64,000 bases of DNA. It comes from Janthinobacterium fluminis. GTDB taxonomy: Bacteria; Pseudomonadota; Gammaproteobacteria; Burkholderiales; Burkholderiaceae_D. A program made the position numbers and the translations under genes. This document shows, one piece after another, positions 53,223-62,634 of this stretch; the stretch's first letter is position 1, and every line of letters begins with the position of its first letter. The notes under the pieces are model-generated. The model had not been told where the DNA came from, searched no databases, and worked only from the letters and a program-made list of their open reading frames with translations. The stretch lies in the NCBI RefSeq assembly GCF_028595325.1, contig NZ_JAQQXR010000001.1, positions 992,001 to 1,056,000 on the forward strand. Reading direction: 5' to 3'.

Positions 53223-53338
53223 CGTGTCACCTTTCGCAAAGCTGCGGGGAAGCGCTGTCGCACCGAGGCAACGGCGGCAAGTGCGCCTGCTGACCTGGGC
53301 TGCATATTCATTACTTGAGGAGCGGACAACTATGGAGG

Positions 53339-54868
53339 CTAGACTCTAAGCAAAACCGCTGCCATCACGCCGCCATACAACACAAACAGGCTGGCCGCGC
53401 AGGCGGCAAAGCCGTACTGGCCGCGTTTACGCTTGACTTTCTCGGCGGCCGTCCAGTTCATCGACACGGTGCCCAGCACCGGCAAGCCGCTCGCCTCGCG
53501 CAACTGGCTGGGGCTGAGGAAGGTTGGGCGGATCTGGCTGATCAGCAGCGCGGCGGCGGCGCCGGCCAGCAGCGCGCCGGCCAGCACGGCGCTGAACAGC
53601 AGCGGGCGGTTCGGGCCGATGGGGCGGAACGGCACCGTCGGCGGATCGATGATCTTGAAGGTCATCATTTCGGTCGCCGAGCTGAGCTCGCCCGACAGTT
53701 TCGCCACCTCGCGCCGCGCCAGCAGCTTGTCGTAGTTGTCCTTGTTGATCAGGTAGTCGCGGTTCAACTGGGCCAGTTGCGATTCCACCTCGGGCACGGC
53801 GTTGCTTTGCGCCAGCAGCCGCTCGTAGCGCAGGCCATATTCGCGCACGCGGGCCGTGATTGCCGCCACCCTGGCGTCGGCTTCGGTCAGCGCGACTTTC
53901 AACTGTTGCAGCATCGGGCTGTAATTTTTGCCGGGATCGGGGTTGGCGGAACGGGTCTGGGCTTCCTCCAGCTTGCGCGCCTCCAGCTGGGCGACCAGGC
54001 GTTTGGCCGCGATGATATCGGGATGCAATTCGGTGTACTGCATCCTCAGCGTATCGAGGTTCTTGTTCAGCGCGGCGATGCGGCCGTCGATTTCCGGATT
54101 GTCGATCGCCGACACGCTCGACTCCATGTCGAGCAGGGGCTCGTCGCCGGACACCTGGTTTTTGATGGCATTGCGGCTCTGTTCCGCCTCCGTCAATTCC
54201 AGTTTGGCATTATTTAAACTGTCCGAGGCCATTAATAACTGGCTGCCGTAATCAATGCCCTGGCGCGGCAGCAGTAAGTTATTCTTTATTTTGAAATCCT
54301 TGACCAGATTTTCAGCGGCCGACAATTTGTCTTCATAATTTTTGATCTGTTCTTCGATAAAGTCGATGGCTTTTTTTGAATCGCCTTGTTTCCCCTTGAA
54401 ACTGCTTTCGACGAATATCGTCAATAAGGACTGCACGACGTCACGCACCAGTTTCGGATTCTTGTTGTTATACGCGATACTGTAAATATCGTAGGTATTG
54501 GTGCCGGTGATTTTGATTTTGCTCATTAACTCGTCGAGCTGCTGCTCGTGGTCGCGCGTGGTCTTGCCGTCGAGGTCCAGGTCGACCATGCGCATCACGC
54601 GCTCGACGTTGGGGCGGCTGAGCAGGGTGCGGCTCATGATGGACACTTGCTGTTCGATGTTGGGGATGCTGGTCATGCCGGACAGCAGCGGTTTGAGGAT
54701 GCTCTGGGTGTCGACGAAGATGCGTGCCGTCGTTTGGTAGTCGTCCGGCATGCTGGCAACCCTGGCCCAGCCGACCAGCGCCACCAGCCACGCGGCGACG
54801 ACGCCGTGCCATCGGTATTTCCAAATCCCTTTTAGACTGGAAAGTAATTGTTCAATCAATTCCTCCAT
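53339..54868 (-). CDS. XrtA system polysaccharide chain-length determinant (Wzz-like co-polymerase)
   Basis: A 509-residue protein with an N-terminal transmembrane helix (WRWHGVVAAWLVALVGW-like, near residues 16-33), a Wzz domain (YQTTARIFVDTQSILKPLLS), a long periplasmic coiled coil (about 160-400) rich in Glu, Lys and Gln, and a C-terminal helix (LFSAVLAGALLAGAAAALLI) with a final hydrophobic tail. It sets polymer length with the downstream tyrosine kinase. Codon use in its middle is less GC-rich than its neighbours, as seen in the A/T-rich stretch 54200-54500, which fits its Asn/Lys-rich coiled coil. Confidence 0.93.
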   Translation of the reverse strand: MEELIEQLLSSLKGIWKYRWHGVVAAWLVALVGWARVASMPDDYQTTARIFVDTQSILKPLLSGMTSIPNIEQQVSIMSRTLLSRPNVERVMRMVDLDLDGKTTRDHEQQLDELMSKIKITGTNTYDIYSIAYNNKNPKLVRDVVQSLLTIFVESSFKGKQGDSKKAIDFIEEQIKNYEDKLSAAENLVKDFKIKNNLLLPRQGIDYGSQLLMASDSLNNAKLELTEAEQSRNAIKNQVSGDEPLLDMESSVSAIDNPEIDGRIAALNKNLDTLRMQYTELHPDIIAAKRLVAQLEARKLEEAQTRSANPDPGKNYSPMLQQLKVALTEADARVAAITARVREYGLRYERLLAQSNAVPEVESQLAQLNRDYLINKDNYDKLLARREVAKLSGELSSATEMMTFKIIDPPTVPFRPIGPNRPLLFSAVLAGALLAGAAAALLISQIRPTFLSPSQLREASGLPVLGTVSMNWTAAEKVKRKRGQYGFAACAASLFVLYGGVMAAVLLRV

Positions 54869-54985
54869 TTCCAGTCTCCCCTAGGTGCCGCCATTATCGT
54901 ATTCGATTGCGTCCGGCGCATCGCTACACTACCGGACAAATTATATGGCCGGCCATCGGCAAAACGCCTTTAACCTGTGCGCTTG

Positions 54986-54999
54986 TTGAGGCATGTCAA
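54986..54999. promoter_or_regulatory. TTGA-N6-TCAA palindrome (copy 6)
   Basis: TTGAGGCATGTCAA lies in the 236-bp divergent gap between the chain-length gene (118 bp away) and the export lipoprotein gene (106 bp away). Confidence 0.5.
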
Positions 55000-55015
55000 G
55001 AGCGCCGGGTATCTT

Positions 55016-55036
55016 CTTATCAATCATATGGATAAG
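55016..55036. promoter_or_regulatory. inverted repeat CTTATC-N9-GATAAG
   Basis: CTTATC (55016-55021) and GATAAG (55031-55036) form a perfect inverted repeat just downstream of copy 6, before the export gene. It may be an operator. The same gap also holds the 12-bp palindrome ATGGCCGGCCAT (54945-54956). Confidence 0.35.
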
Positions 55037-55104
55037 GGGTGCGCTGTCGGGTTTTCAGCGATTCTGCTCCTGAACTTCCATCCATTCGAGAAAAGGGCGC
55101 TCCC

Positions 55105-55728
55105 ATGAACCGCCACCGGCGTGAATTCGCAAAAAAACTGTGCGGCGCTGCGCTTGCGCTCGGACTGCTGGCCGGCTGCGCCGGGCGCTCGCTGGCGCCG
55201 CCGCCGGAGGAGCCGCCGCCCAGCGGCGACTACCTGATCGGCCCCGGCGATTCCGTCAACATCATCGTCTGGCGCAACCCCGAGGTGTCGCTGTCGGTGT
55301 CGGTGCGGCCGGACGGCAAGATCAGCACGCCGCTGGTCGAGGACTTGCAGGCCAGCGGCAAGACGTCGACCGAGCTGGCCCGCGACATCGAGAAGGCGCT
55401 GGCGAAATTCATCCAGCAACCGGTGGTCACGGTCATCGTCACCGGCTTCGTCGGACCGTATTCGGAGCAAATCCGCGTCATCGGCGAGGCGGCCAAGCCG
55501 CAGGCCCTGGCTTACCGTCTCGGCATGTCGCTGATGGACGTGCTGATCGCCGTCGGCGGCGTCACCGAATTTGCCGCCGGCAACAAGGCCAGCATCATCC
55601 GTGTACGCGATGGCAAGCAATACAAATTGCCGGTGCGCTTGAACGATTTGCTCAAGAACGGCGACATTTCGGCCAATGTCAACATGCGTCCGGGCGATGT
55701 GTTGTTGATACCGGAAAGCTTTTTTTGA
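55105..55728 (+). CDS. XrtA system polysaccharide export lipoprotein (Wza-like)
   Basis: A 207-residue lipoprotein with signal and lipobox (ALGLLAGC, Cys near residue 25). The export domain has GDYLIGPGDSVNIIVWRNPE and SVSVRPDGKISTPLVEDLQA, and the SLBB-like second part ends in NMRPGDVLLIPESFF. It forms the outer-membrane export channel for the exopolysaccharide. AAAAGGGCGC precedes the ATG. It faces the chain-length gene divergently. Confidence 0.94.
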   Translation: MNRHRREFAKKLCGAALALGLLAGCAGRSLAPPPEEPPPSGDYLIGPGDSVNIIVWRNPEVSLSVSVRPDGKISTPLVEDLQASGKTSTELARDIEKALAKFIQQPVVTVIVTGFVGPYSEQIRVIGEAAKPQALAYRLGMSLMDVLIAVGGVTEFAAGNKASIIRVRDGKQYKLPVRLNDLLKNGDISANVNMRPGDVLLIPESFF

Positions 55729-55854
55729 GCCGGCGCCGGTGAATATTTTTTAGATAGTCGGGAACTTCTTCATTTTTTCCATTGTCACACGGCATTGGGT
55801 TCAGCTCGCCTTCGGTTACGGCGGGTTGCCACCAAACACAATGGGAGGAAAAAG

Positions 55855-56601
55855 ATGAGCCAAGATGATCAACCTATCATTTCTTTCGAGACAACGGCCG
55901 GCATGAGCGATCTGGTCGTCGGCGAAGGTAAAGTCGATCCCGCCTTCGACCACAATCTGGACCAGCAACGCTTCAACATCCGTATGGCCAATTCGCGCGG
56001 CAAGCGCGAGGCGGCCAGCCTGCTGATCAAGAAGATGTACGGCTGGCGCGGTTATTCCGTCGATCCGGACGCCAGCCACGCGCTCAACAAAATCACGCTG
56101 TTCGCCGAAACCGAGGGCGCCACCGTCGGCACGATGACGCTGTGCCTGGACGACGCGGAGAGCGGCCTGCCGGCCGATGAAAACTTCCGCGACAAGCTCG
56201 ACGAGCTGCGCGAGCGCGGCCGGCTGCTGTGCGAGCCGTCGCGCCTGGCCATCGACAAGGGCGTCACCAAGCGCGTGTTCGCCGCGCTGATCCACATTTC
56301 CTATATTTACGCCCACAATATCCACGGTTACACCGACTATGTGATCGAGGTCAATCCCCGCCACGTGGTGTTCTACAAGCGCATGCTGGGCTTCCAGGAC
56401 TTCGGCGGCGAACGGCCGTGCACGCGCGTGGGCGCGCCGGCCGTGCTGCTGCACCTGGACCTCAGTTATATGGGCGAGCAGATCCGTAAATACGGCGGCT
56501 TGATGGAGTTGCATGGCAGTGAACGCTCGTTCTACCCGTATTTCTTCCCCACTTGGGACGAGCCCGGTATCACGGGAAGGCTGAAACAGGGGCGAACCTA
56601 G
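55855..56601 (+). CDS. N-acyl amino acid synthase, PEP-CTERM/XrtA-associated
   Basis: A 248-residue protein of the GNAT/autoinducer-synthase fold. Segments include RFNIRMANSRGKREAASLLI, TLFAETEGATVGTMTLCLDD, EPSRLAIDKGVTKRVFAALI and VIEVNPRHVVFYKRMLGFQD. This matches the exosortase-associated N-acyl amino acid synthase family (FeeM-like), which joins an acyl group from an acyl carrier protein to an amino acid. A strong GGGAGGAAAA site precedes the ATG. It converges on the protease gene with a 4-base overlap. Its donor may be the acyl carrier protein at 19762. Confidence 0.88.
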   Translation: MSQDDQPIISFETTAGMSDLVVGEGKVDPAFDHNLDQQRFNIRMANSRGKREAASLLIKKMYGWRGYSVDPDASHALNKITLFAETEGATVGTMTLCLDDAESGLPADENFRDKLDELRERGRLLCEPSRLAIDKGVTKRVFAALIHISYIYAHNIHGYTDYVIEVNPRHVVFYKRMLGFQDFGGERPCTRVGAPAVLLHLDLSYMGEQIRKYGGLMELHGSERSFYPYFFPTWDEPGITGRLKQGRT

Positions 56602-57347
56602 CGCCGCGGCAGCAGTTCGCGGATGAAATTGCCAGGGATCGCATACGTGATGCCGCTGGGCGCGCTGATGGCCGCTTCCTTCAGCCCCTTGACGTAGACC
56701 ATGTTGATGACACCGTAGACCAGCCCCGTATCGGGGTCGTACAAAGGGCTGCCGCTGCTGCCGGGGTAGGCCGTGCCGTCGAGCTGGAACACCGAGTAGA
56801 CGGGTTTTTGCAGCGGCTTGAGCAGCTTGGCGTCGAGCTTTTGCGCGCTCTGCGGCGGCATGATGACGGGCGTGATGGCCGACACGGTGGCGCGGTGCGT
56901 CACATGGTGCAGGCCGAGGATGACGCCGAGGGGAAAGCCGGTGAAGGCCATCGCCTGGCCTTCCTGGACCTTGGCCGAGTCGCCCAGTTGCAGCGCCGGC
57001 AAGGCAGCGCCGACCACGCGCAACTGGGCCAGGTCGTGTTCCTTGTCGACGGCGGTGACGACGCCGGAGCGAAATTGCGCCGTGTCGCCTTGGCCGACGA
57101 GGATGCCGAGGGTTTCGCGGTTTTCGATGTCGAGGGTTTTTTGCACCACGTGGGCGGCCGTCAGCACCGTCAGGCCGTCGCCGACGACGAAGCCGGTACC
57201 GACGAAAATGAGCGCCGGGCTGCGGGTTTTCTGGAAGCTGCCGATGCCGACGATGGACGGTTTGACGCTTTCGATGACGCGCGCCAGCTGGTCGGCGCCG
57301 GCCGGCGCGGCGGCGGCCAGGAAAAGCAATGCGGCGGCGGTTTTCAT
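56598..57347 (-). CDS. periplasmic trypsin-like serine protease (DegP-fold, no PDZ)
   Basis: A 249-residue protease with a signal peptide (MKTAAALLFLAAAAPAGA). The triad is His66 in VLTAAHVVQK, Asp105 in KEHDLAQLRV and Ser198 in PGSSGSPLYD. It lacks a PDZ domain, making it shorter than DegP/DegS. It probably processes or surveys envelope proteins of the XrtA system. Its ATG overlaps the stop of the polymerase-like gene upstream. Confidence 0.85.
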   Translation of the reverse strand: MKTAAALLFLAAAAPAGADQLARVIESVKPSIVGIGSFQKTRSPALIFVGTGFVVGDGLTVLTAAHVVQKTLDIENRETLGILVGQGDTAQFRSGVVTAVDKEHDLAQLRVVGAALPALQLGDSAKVQEGQAMAFTGFPLGVILGLHHVTHRATVSAITPVIMPPQSAQKLDAKLLKPLQKPVYSVFQLDGTAYPGSSGSPLYDPDTGLVYGVINMVYVKGLKEAAISAPSGITYAIPGNFIRELLPRR

Positions 57348-59758
57348 GGCGCGACTCCCTTGGGCGGTGGCGCGCCGCCGGCGGGCTGCGCGATGGAGCA
57401 ATACAGGACGAGGAAAAACAGCAGGCTCACGCGCGGCACGTCGAGCAGGCTGTCGAACAGGCCGACGACGAGAAAGCCGGCCAGCGCCGCCATGTACACG
57501 GGCGCCGCCGCGTCGCCGCGCCACGCCGGCCGCGCCAGTTGTCCGAGCGCGCAGGCGAGCAGCGACAGCATCGCCAGCAGGCCGGCCCAGCCGAGCTCGA
57601 AATACAGGTTCAGCGCGAAATTCTTGATGTGCCAGGGCAGATGCTGGCGGTCGCTGCTGAAGAACCAGTAGTTGTTGGCGTCGGAGAAGCCGCCGTTGCG
57701 CAGCAGTTCGCCGTTGTCCGCCTCGTCGCGCAGGCTCAGGTTGTCGATGTCGACGCTGCCGTGCGGGCCGGCCGCGGCGATTTCTAGCTGCACGGGCGCG
57801 CGCAGGGCCCAGGCGCCCCGGCCCAGCGTGGCCGAATCGAGCACCATCCGGTAGTGGCGCCAGCCGGCGCCGCCCGGCGGCAGCCGCAGCGGCGCGCTGA
57901 CGCAGTTTTGCTGATACAGCAACAGGCGTTCGCACAGCGCCGCCTGCAGCACCGGCATCGGGCCGCGCCGGCGCACGTCGAGCGCGAATACATAGCGGGT
58001 GCGCGGGCGCGGTTCGACGCGCTGCAACAGGCGCAGCACCTCGCCGTAGCCGAGCGTATATTGCCCCGTGCCGAGGCGCACGAAGCGGTTGCCCGGTTCG
58101 TCGGCATATTCGAGGGTGGCGGGCAGTTCGCCCTGCGGATGGCGCCAGAAGTAGTTGACGGGGAAGGTGCCCAGGCCCATGCCGAAGGCGCGGGTCGCGC
58201 CGTCGTCGTCCATCATCGCCAGCGCCTGTTGCCAATGGCGCAGGCGGTGGCGCAGGTCGCCGGCCGTGGTGGCGAAGCGTTCGCCGGCGTAATAGCTGGC
58301 GCTCACCGGTATGGCCAGCAGCAGCAACACGGCGGCACCGGCGGCGGCGATGGCCCCGCCGCCCTGCAACCGCCATAGCGGGCGGCGCAGCCGGGCGTTG
58401 ATGGCGATCGGCAGCACGGCCAGCGCGGCGACCAGGGCGGCCGGCGCCAGCGCCGCGCGGCCGGCCCAGTGCCAGGCGATCCATACGGTGGCGTAGAGCA
58501 GGCAGGTGAAGGCGATCAGCGCGACGCTGGCGACATCTTGCTCTTGCGTCGGCGCCAGGCGCAGGCGCAGGAAGGCGGCGCCGAACGTCAGCGCGGCAAG
58601 TAGAAATAATAGATAGGGCGGCGCCAGCATGCCGCGCTCCGGCAGGCCGGCCGCCGTCAGTGCCGCGCCCAGCAGCGCGGCGGCGGCGCTGGCGCAGACG
58701 AAGGAGGCCGGCAGCAGGCGGCGCGGCAAGGGCAGCGTGGCCAGCATGGCGGCGGCGGCCAGCAGCACGGCGGCCGCCGCCATGCCGCGGTAGCCGCTGC
58801 CGGCGAACATGCGCGCCAGCGCGGCGGCGCCGAGCAGGGCCAGCAGCGCGCCGGCCAGCACGCTGCGCCGCTCGGCTGCGGGGCTGCGCAGCGCCAGCCG
58901 CAGCGGAAACAGCACCAGCAAGAGCAGGGAGCAGGCGAGGGCGGCAAAGAGGCCGCGCGAAAATGTCGTCAGGGCGGCGTAGGCGCCCAGCGCCAGCAGC
59001 GCCAGCGCGGCCGCCGTCCTGGGCCGTGGCTGCGGCGTCAGCAGCCATGCGGCGACGAAAGGCAGGCTCAGCGCCAGATAGCCATCCAGCGCCGCGCCGC
59101 CCGTGTGCATGGCGGAAAACGGCGCCGTGGTGCGGTAATCGCTGGAAAAATTCAGCAGGCCGGGAAACAGTGCGCGTTCCCGCAGCGCGGCCAGGCCGAC
59201 CAGGGCCAGCCCGGTCAGCATGCCGGGCAGGAAGAGGCGGCGCAGATTGACGAGGCCGCATCCGGCCGTGCGCGTCAGCAAGGGGAGCAGCAGCACGGCC
59301 CAGCACCAGGACTTGCCGACGCGCAGGCTGTTGTAGGGGCTCAGGTAATTACTGAACGCGTTGACGTCGATGGCGGGCGGCGGCAGCATGGCCTTGAGCA
59401 TGCCGAAGAGCCAGACCAGTGTCAGGGCGGCGATGCAGGCGGCGGCGAGGGCGGGCAGGCGCGCCAGCGGCGGCTGGTCGGCCAGGCGCCAGTAGCCGAT
59501 CGCCACCGTGGCCAGCAACAGCAAGTCGATTTCTTCCAGAAAGAACCAGCCGGTCCACGGCGCCAGGTCAAGGGCCGGCAGCAGCGCCGGCAGGGCGAAC
59601 AGCCAGAGCTGGGGGCGCCAGCACAGCAGGGCAATGTACAAAGCCAGGATCGGCGCCAGCCAGGTGCGCTCCAGCGGGTAGAAGCACAGCGCATACATGA
59701 AGGCGGCGCCGCAGGCGATGGCCAGCGGCTTGCCGGCGAGGACGAGTGGGCCGCTCAC
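57344..59758 (-). CDS. O-antigen ligase/polymerase-like protein with large periplasmic domain
   Basis: A membrane protein of about 804 residues with about 11-13 helices. The Wzy_C-like region has YNSLRVGKSWCWAVLLLPLL near 120-140 and TFSRGLFAALACSLLLLVLF near 240-260. A soluble stretch of some 180 residues (about 560-740, including GGAGWRHYRMVLDSATLGRG and LLRNGGFSDANNYWFF) resembles a carbohydrate-binding beta-sandwich before the last helices. It may polymerise or ligate the exopolysaccharide, alongside the protein at 28535. The GTG at 59758 is the best start found; it lacks a strong ribosome site. Confidence 0.82.
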   Translation of the reverse strand: MSGPLVLAGKPLAIACGAAFMYALCFYPLERTWLAPILALYIALLCWRPQLWLFALPALLPALDLAPWTGWFFLEEIDLLLLATVAIGYWRLADQPPLARLPALAAACIAALTLVWLFGMLKAMLPPPAIDVNAFSNYLSPYNSLRVGKSWCWAVLLLPLLTRTAGCGLVNLRRLFLPGMLTGLALVGLAALRERALFPGLLNFSSDYRTTAPFSAMHTGGAALDGYLALSLPFVAAWLLTPQPRPRTAAALALLALGAYAALTTFSRGLFAALACSLLLLVLFPLRLALRSPAAERRSVLAGALLALLGAAALARMFAGSGYRGMAAAAVLLAAAAMLATLPLPRRLLPASFVCASAAAALLGAALTAAGLPERGMLAPPYLLFLLAALTFGAAFLRLRLAPTQEQDVASVALIAFTCLLYATVWIAWHWAGRAALAPAALVAALAVLPIAINARLRRPLWRLQGGGAIAAAGAAVLLLLAIPVSASYYAGERFATTAGDLRHRLRHWQQALAMMDDDGATRAFGMGLGTFPVNYFWRHPQGELPATLEYADEPGNRFVRLGTGQYTLGYGEVLRLLQRVEPRPRTRYVFALDVRRRGPMPVLQAALCERLLLYQQNCVSAPLRLPPGGAGWRHYRMVLDSATLGRGAWALRAPVQLEIAAAGPHGSVDIDNLSLRDEADNGELLRNGGFSDANNYWFFSSDRQHLPWHIKNFALNLYFELGWAGLLAMLSLLACALGQLARPAWRGDAAAPVYMAALAGFLVVGLFDSLLDVPRVSLLFFLVLYCSIAQPAGGAPPPKGVAP

Positions 59759-59780
59759 GGCGCGCGCGTGGTGGGGCGCT

Positions 59781-62564
59781 CTACAGTTGCGCCAGCAGCG
59801 CCTGGGCATCGGCGCGGCTGGGGAATTCCTTATTGGCCGCCAGCAGTTTTTCGAGCTGGCTGCGGGCCGCCTTCCTGTCGCCGGACTTCCACAGCGCCGC
59901 CCCGAGATGGTAGGCGATTTCGGGGGAGTGCGGCGCCAGCGTGCTGGCTTTTTGCAGCAGGGGCAGGGCGCGCGCCGTGCCGCCCTGTTCCAGCAGTATC
60001 CAGGCCAGCGTGTCGAGGACGGCCGGATTGGCCGCCTGCTGCGCATAGGCGCGCTCGGCCGTGGGCAGCGCGCGCTTGTCCTTGGCTTGCTGGTAGGCCC
60101 AGGCCAGGTCGTTCAAGGCAACGATGTTGTTCGGGTCTTGCTGCAACAGTTTCTCGTATTCGTCGATGGCCGCCTTGTATTGTTTGTCCACCAGCTTGCT
60201 TCCCGCCAGATAGAAGCGGGTCGACAAGTCCTGCGGATTGTCGCGCAGCCAGGCGCCGATGCGGGCGCTTGCCTCCTGGTTTTTGCCGGCCTGGACCAGG
60301 GCGCGGTGCACCTGGACCAGCAGCGGGCCGATCTTGCTGATGCCGTAAGCCTGTTCGTAGAGCTTCAAGGCGGCCAGCGGCTTGTTCTGCGCCATCAGCA
60401 CGTCGCCTTCCAGCTTGAAGCCGGCCGGCAGTTCGGCGTGGCGCTTCTGCAGGCCCCGCGCCACCGCCAGCGCCTCGGCGTGGCTGCCCTTGGCCAGCAG
60501 CAAGGCCACCTCGGTCACTTCGGCGTCCAGCAAGTCCGGTTGCAGCGTCAGCGCGCGCCGCACCGACTGCAGCGCCCCGGCCAAGTCGTTGAGCGCCATC
60601 TGGATCGCCGCGATACGCATGTGCAGCATGGGCGAGGCCGTTTGCAGGCGCGCCAGTTTGCCGTAGCTGTTGAGCGCCGCCGCCAGGTCGCCGCTGCTGT
60701 ATTCGATCTGCGCCCGCAGCGCCAGCGGATCGGCATTGTCGGGGTGGCTGGCCTGCAGTTTCTGCGCCAGCGTCAGCGCCTTGTTGATCTCGCCCGCCTG
60801 CAGGTAGTAGCTGCTCAGCAGGACGGCCGGCGCCAGCGCCTCGGGATTGTCCCTGCTGCCGCGCTCCAGCCAGCGCAGCGCCTCCGCCGGATTCTTTTGC
60901 GACGACGCCAGCTTGGCCAGCGCCGTCATCAGCGGCGCGCTTTTCGGCTCTTTCGCCAGCGCCGCCTCGAAGCGCTTGCGGGCTTGCTCCGGTTTTTTTT
61001 CGGACAGGTCGAGCTGGGCCAGGTTTTCCAGCGCCGGCAGGTAGAGCGGGTCGAGGCCGAGCGCCTGCTCGAAGGCGGCGCGGGCCTCGCCCAACTGGTT
61101 CCTGGCCAGGTGGACGCCGCCCTTCAGATTGTAGATCAGCGGATTGGCGGCCTGCTGCTGCTCCATCGCCTGCAGCGTCGCCAGCGCCTTGTCGTATTCC
61201 TTATTGCGCAGCAAGGTCATGGCCAGCATGATGCCCGTTTCCGTCTGCTTGCCGTCCAGCGCCGTCGCGCGCTCCAGTTCGGCGATGGCGCGCACGCTCT
61301 CGCCCATGCCCAGGCGGCTCACCGCCAGCGCCGCATGCAGCGGGGCGGCGTCGGGCGACAATGTGCTGGCGCGCTCGTAATAGGCGGCGGCCTGGGCGAA
61401 GCGGCGCGCGCGCATCTGCGTTTCGCCGGCCAGCGACAGCAATTCGATGTCGTCCGGGCTGGCTTGCAGCAGGGGCTCGATGATGCCGAGGACCTTGTCC
61501 AGGTCGCCGGATTTCAAGGCTATGCTGGCCAGCATTTTCGACGCATAGATGTGTTTCGGGTTCGCCTCCAAAAAACGCAGCAGATGCCGCTCGGCCTGCT
61601 GCGGCGCGCCCAGGGCCAGCTGGACGGCGCCGATCAGCAGCACGCTGGGCATGTGTTCCGGCGCAGCCCGCAACACTTGTTGCAGCCCTTCGAGGGCGGC
61701 CTTGTTGCGGCCTTCGCGGAAGTCGAGCAAGGCTTGCACGTGCAGCACGATCACGCTATTTGGCGCACTCTTGCGCGCCGCCTCGATTTCCCGCTTGGCT
61801 TCGGCGAATTTGCCGGCCTGGATGTGCAGATTGGCCAGGTCGACATGGGCGATGGCATTGTCCGGCCGCAGCCGCAATATCTGTTGATACACGCCGGCGG
61901 CGGCGTCGCTCTTGCCTTGCAGGCGCAGCAGATCGCCCTTCAGGCGCAGGCTGTCGAGGTCCTCGGGGTGGCTGGCCAGCGCCCGTTCGATCAAGCCGGC
62001 CGCCTTGTCGGGCTCGCCGCCGGCAATGGCGATGCGGGCCAGGCCGAGTAGCGCCTCGGCGGCGTCGGCCCGCTTGCGCAGCAGCAGCTCGAACAGCACT
62101 TGCGCCTGTTCGAGGTCGCCGCCGGCCAGATAGGCATTGGCGCGCAGCGCGATCACCTCGCTTTGCTCCGGACTGGACGGGGCGAGGCGGATTTCGGCCA
62201 GCACCTTGTCGGTCTGGCCCATCATGAGCATGGCCTTGCCCAGCGCGGGCATGATCTGCACCGGCGTGGCGCCCAGCGCCAGCGCGCGGCGCAACTCTTT
62301 TTCGGCCGACAGCGGATCGCCGGCGTCGATATACAGCTCGCCCAGCAACTGGCGGGCCGCCCGGTCGTCCGGCGCCGCCTGCAGCGCGTTTTTCAATTCG
62401 ATGATGGCGGCCTTGAACTGGCCGCTGTGGCGGTATTGCTGCGCTTCGGCGATCAGTTCGACCGTGCTCGGCCGCCGGTGGCAGCCGGCCTGCGCGCCCA
62501 GCAGCAGCGCCGCGCAAAGGACGCTGCGCGACAGCGTCGCCAGGGCGGGGAGGTGACGGGGCAT
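59781..62564 (-). CDS. prsT: XrtA/PEP-CTERM system TPR-repeat lipoprotein PrsT
   Basis: A 927-residue lipoprotein: signal and lipobox VLCAALLLGAQAGC, then about 22-25 tetratricopeptide repeats through the whole length, such as YRHSGQFKAAIIELKNALQA and LLGELYIDAGDPLSAEKELR. The family is found with XrtA loci. It should be a periplasmic or outer-membrane scaffold for polysaccharide assembly. The ATG at 62564 follows GGAGAAC and directly precedes the signal; upstream in-frame Met codons lack such context. It lies upstream of the polymerase-like gene. Confidence 0.94.
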   Translation of the reverse strand: MPRHLPALATLSRSVLCAALLLGAQAGCHRRPSTVELIAEAQQYRHSGQFKAAIIELKNALQAAPDDRAARQLLGELYIDAGDPLSAEKELRRALALGATPVQIMPALGKAMLMMGQTDKVLAEIRLAPSSPEQSEVIALRANAYLAGGDLEQAQVLFELLLRKRADAAEALLGLARIAIAGGEPDKAAGLIERALASHPEDLDSLRLKGDLLRLQGKSDAAAGVYQQILRLRPDNAIAHVDLANLHIQAGKFAEAKREIEAARKSAPNSVIVLHVQALLDFREGRNKAALEGLQQVLRAAPEHMPSVLLIGAVQLALGAPQQAERHLLRFLEANPKHIYASKMLASIALKSGDLDKVLGIIEPLLQASPDDIELLSLAGETQMRARRFAQAAAYYERASTLSPDAAPLHAALAVSRLGMGESVRAIAELERATALDGKQTETGIMLAMTLLRNKEYDKALATLQAMEQQQAANPLIYNLKGGVHLARNQLGEARAAFEQALGLDPLYLPALENLAQLDLSEKKPEQARKRFEAALAKEPKSAPLMTALAKLASSQKNPAEALRWLERGSRDNPEALAPAVLLSSYYLQAGEINKALTLAQKLQASHPDNADPLALRAQIEYSSGDLAAALNSYGKLARLQTASPMLHMRIAAIQMALNDLAGALQSVRRALTLQPDLLDAEVTEVALLLAKGSHAEALAVARGLQKRHAELPAGFKLEGDVLMAQNKPLAALKLYEQAYGISKIGPLLVQVHRALVQAGKNQEASARIGAWLRDNPQDLSTRFYLAGSKLVDKQYKAAIDEYEKLLQQDPNNIVALNDLAWAYQQAKDKRALPTAERAYAQQAANPAVLDTLAWILLEQGGTARALPLLQKASTLAPHSPEIAYHLGAALWKSGDRKAARSQLEKLLAANKEFPSRADAQALLAQL

Positions 62565-62634
62565 GATGTTCTCCAGGTCGGTTGGACGGCAACGCGCGTA
62601 CAGGCAAGGGTAGGAAGAATGCGGCGGGCGCTCG

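Noticed and set aside
53317-53331. Apparent further TTGA...ACAA site upstream of the tyrosine kinase
   Set aside because: The spacing is 7 and the right half is ACAA, so it does not fit the shared motif.
54946-55003. Possible sigma-54 promoters (GG-N10-GC at 54947-54960 and 54990-55003) before the export gene
   Set aside because: The -12 element lacks TT in both, and several degenerate matches arise by chance in GC-rich DNA.
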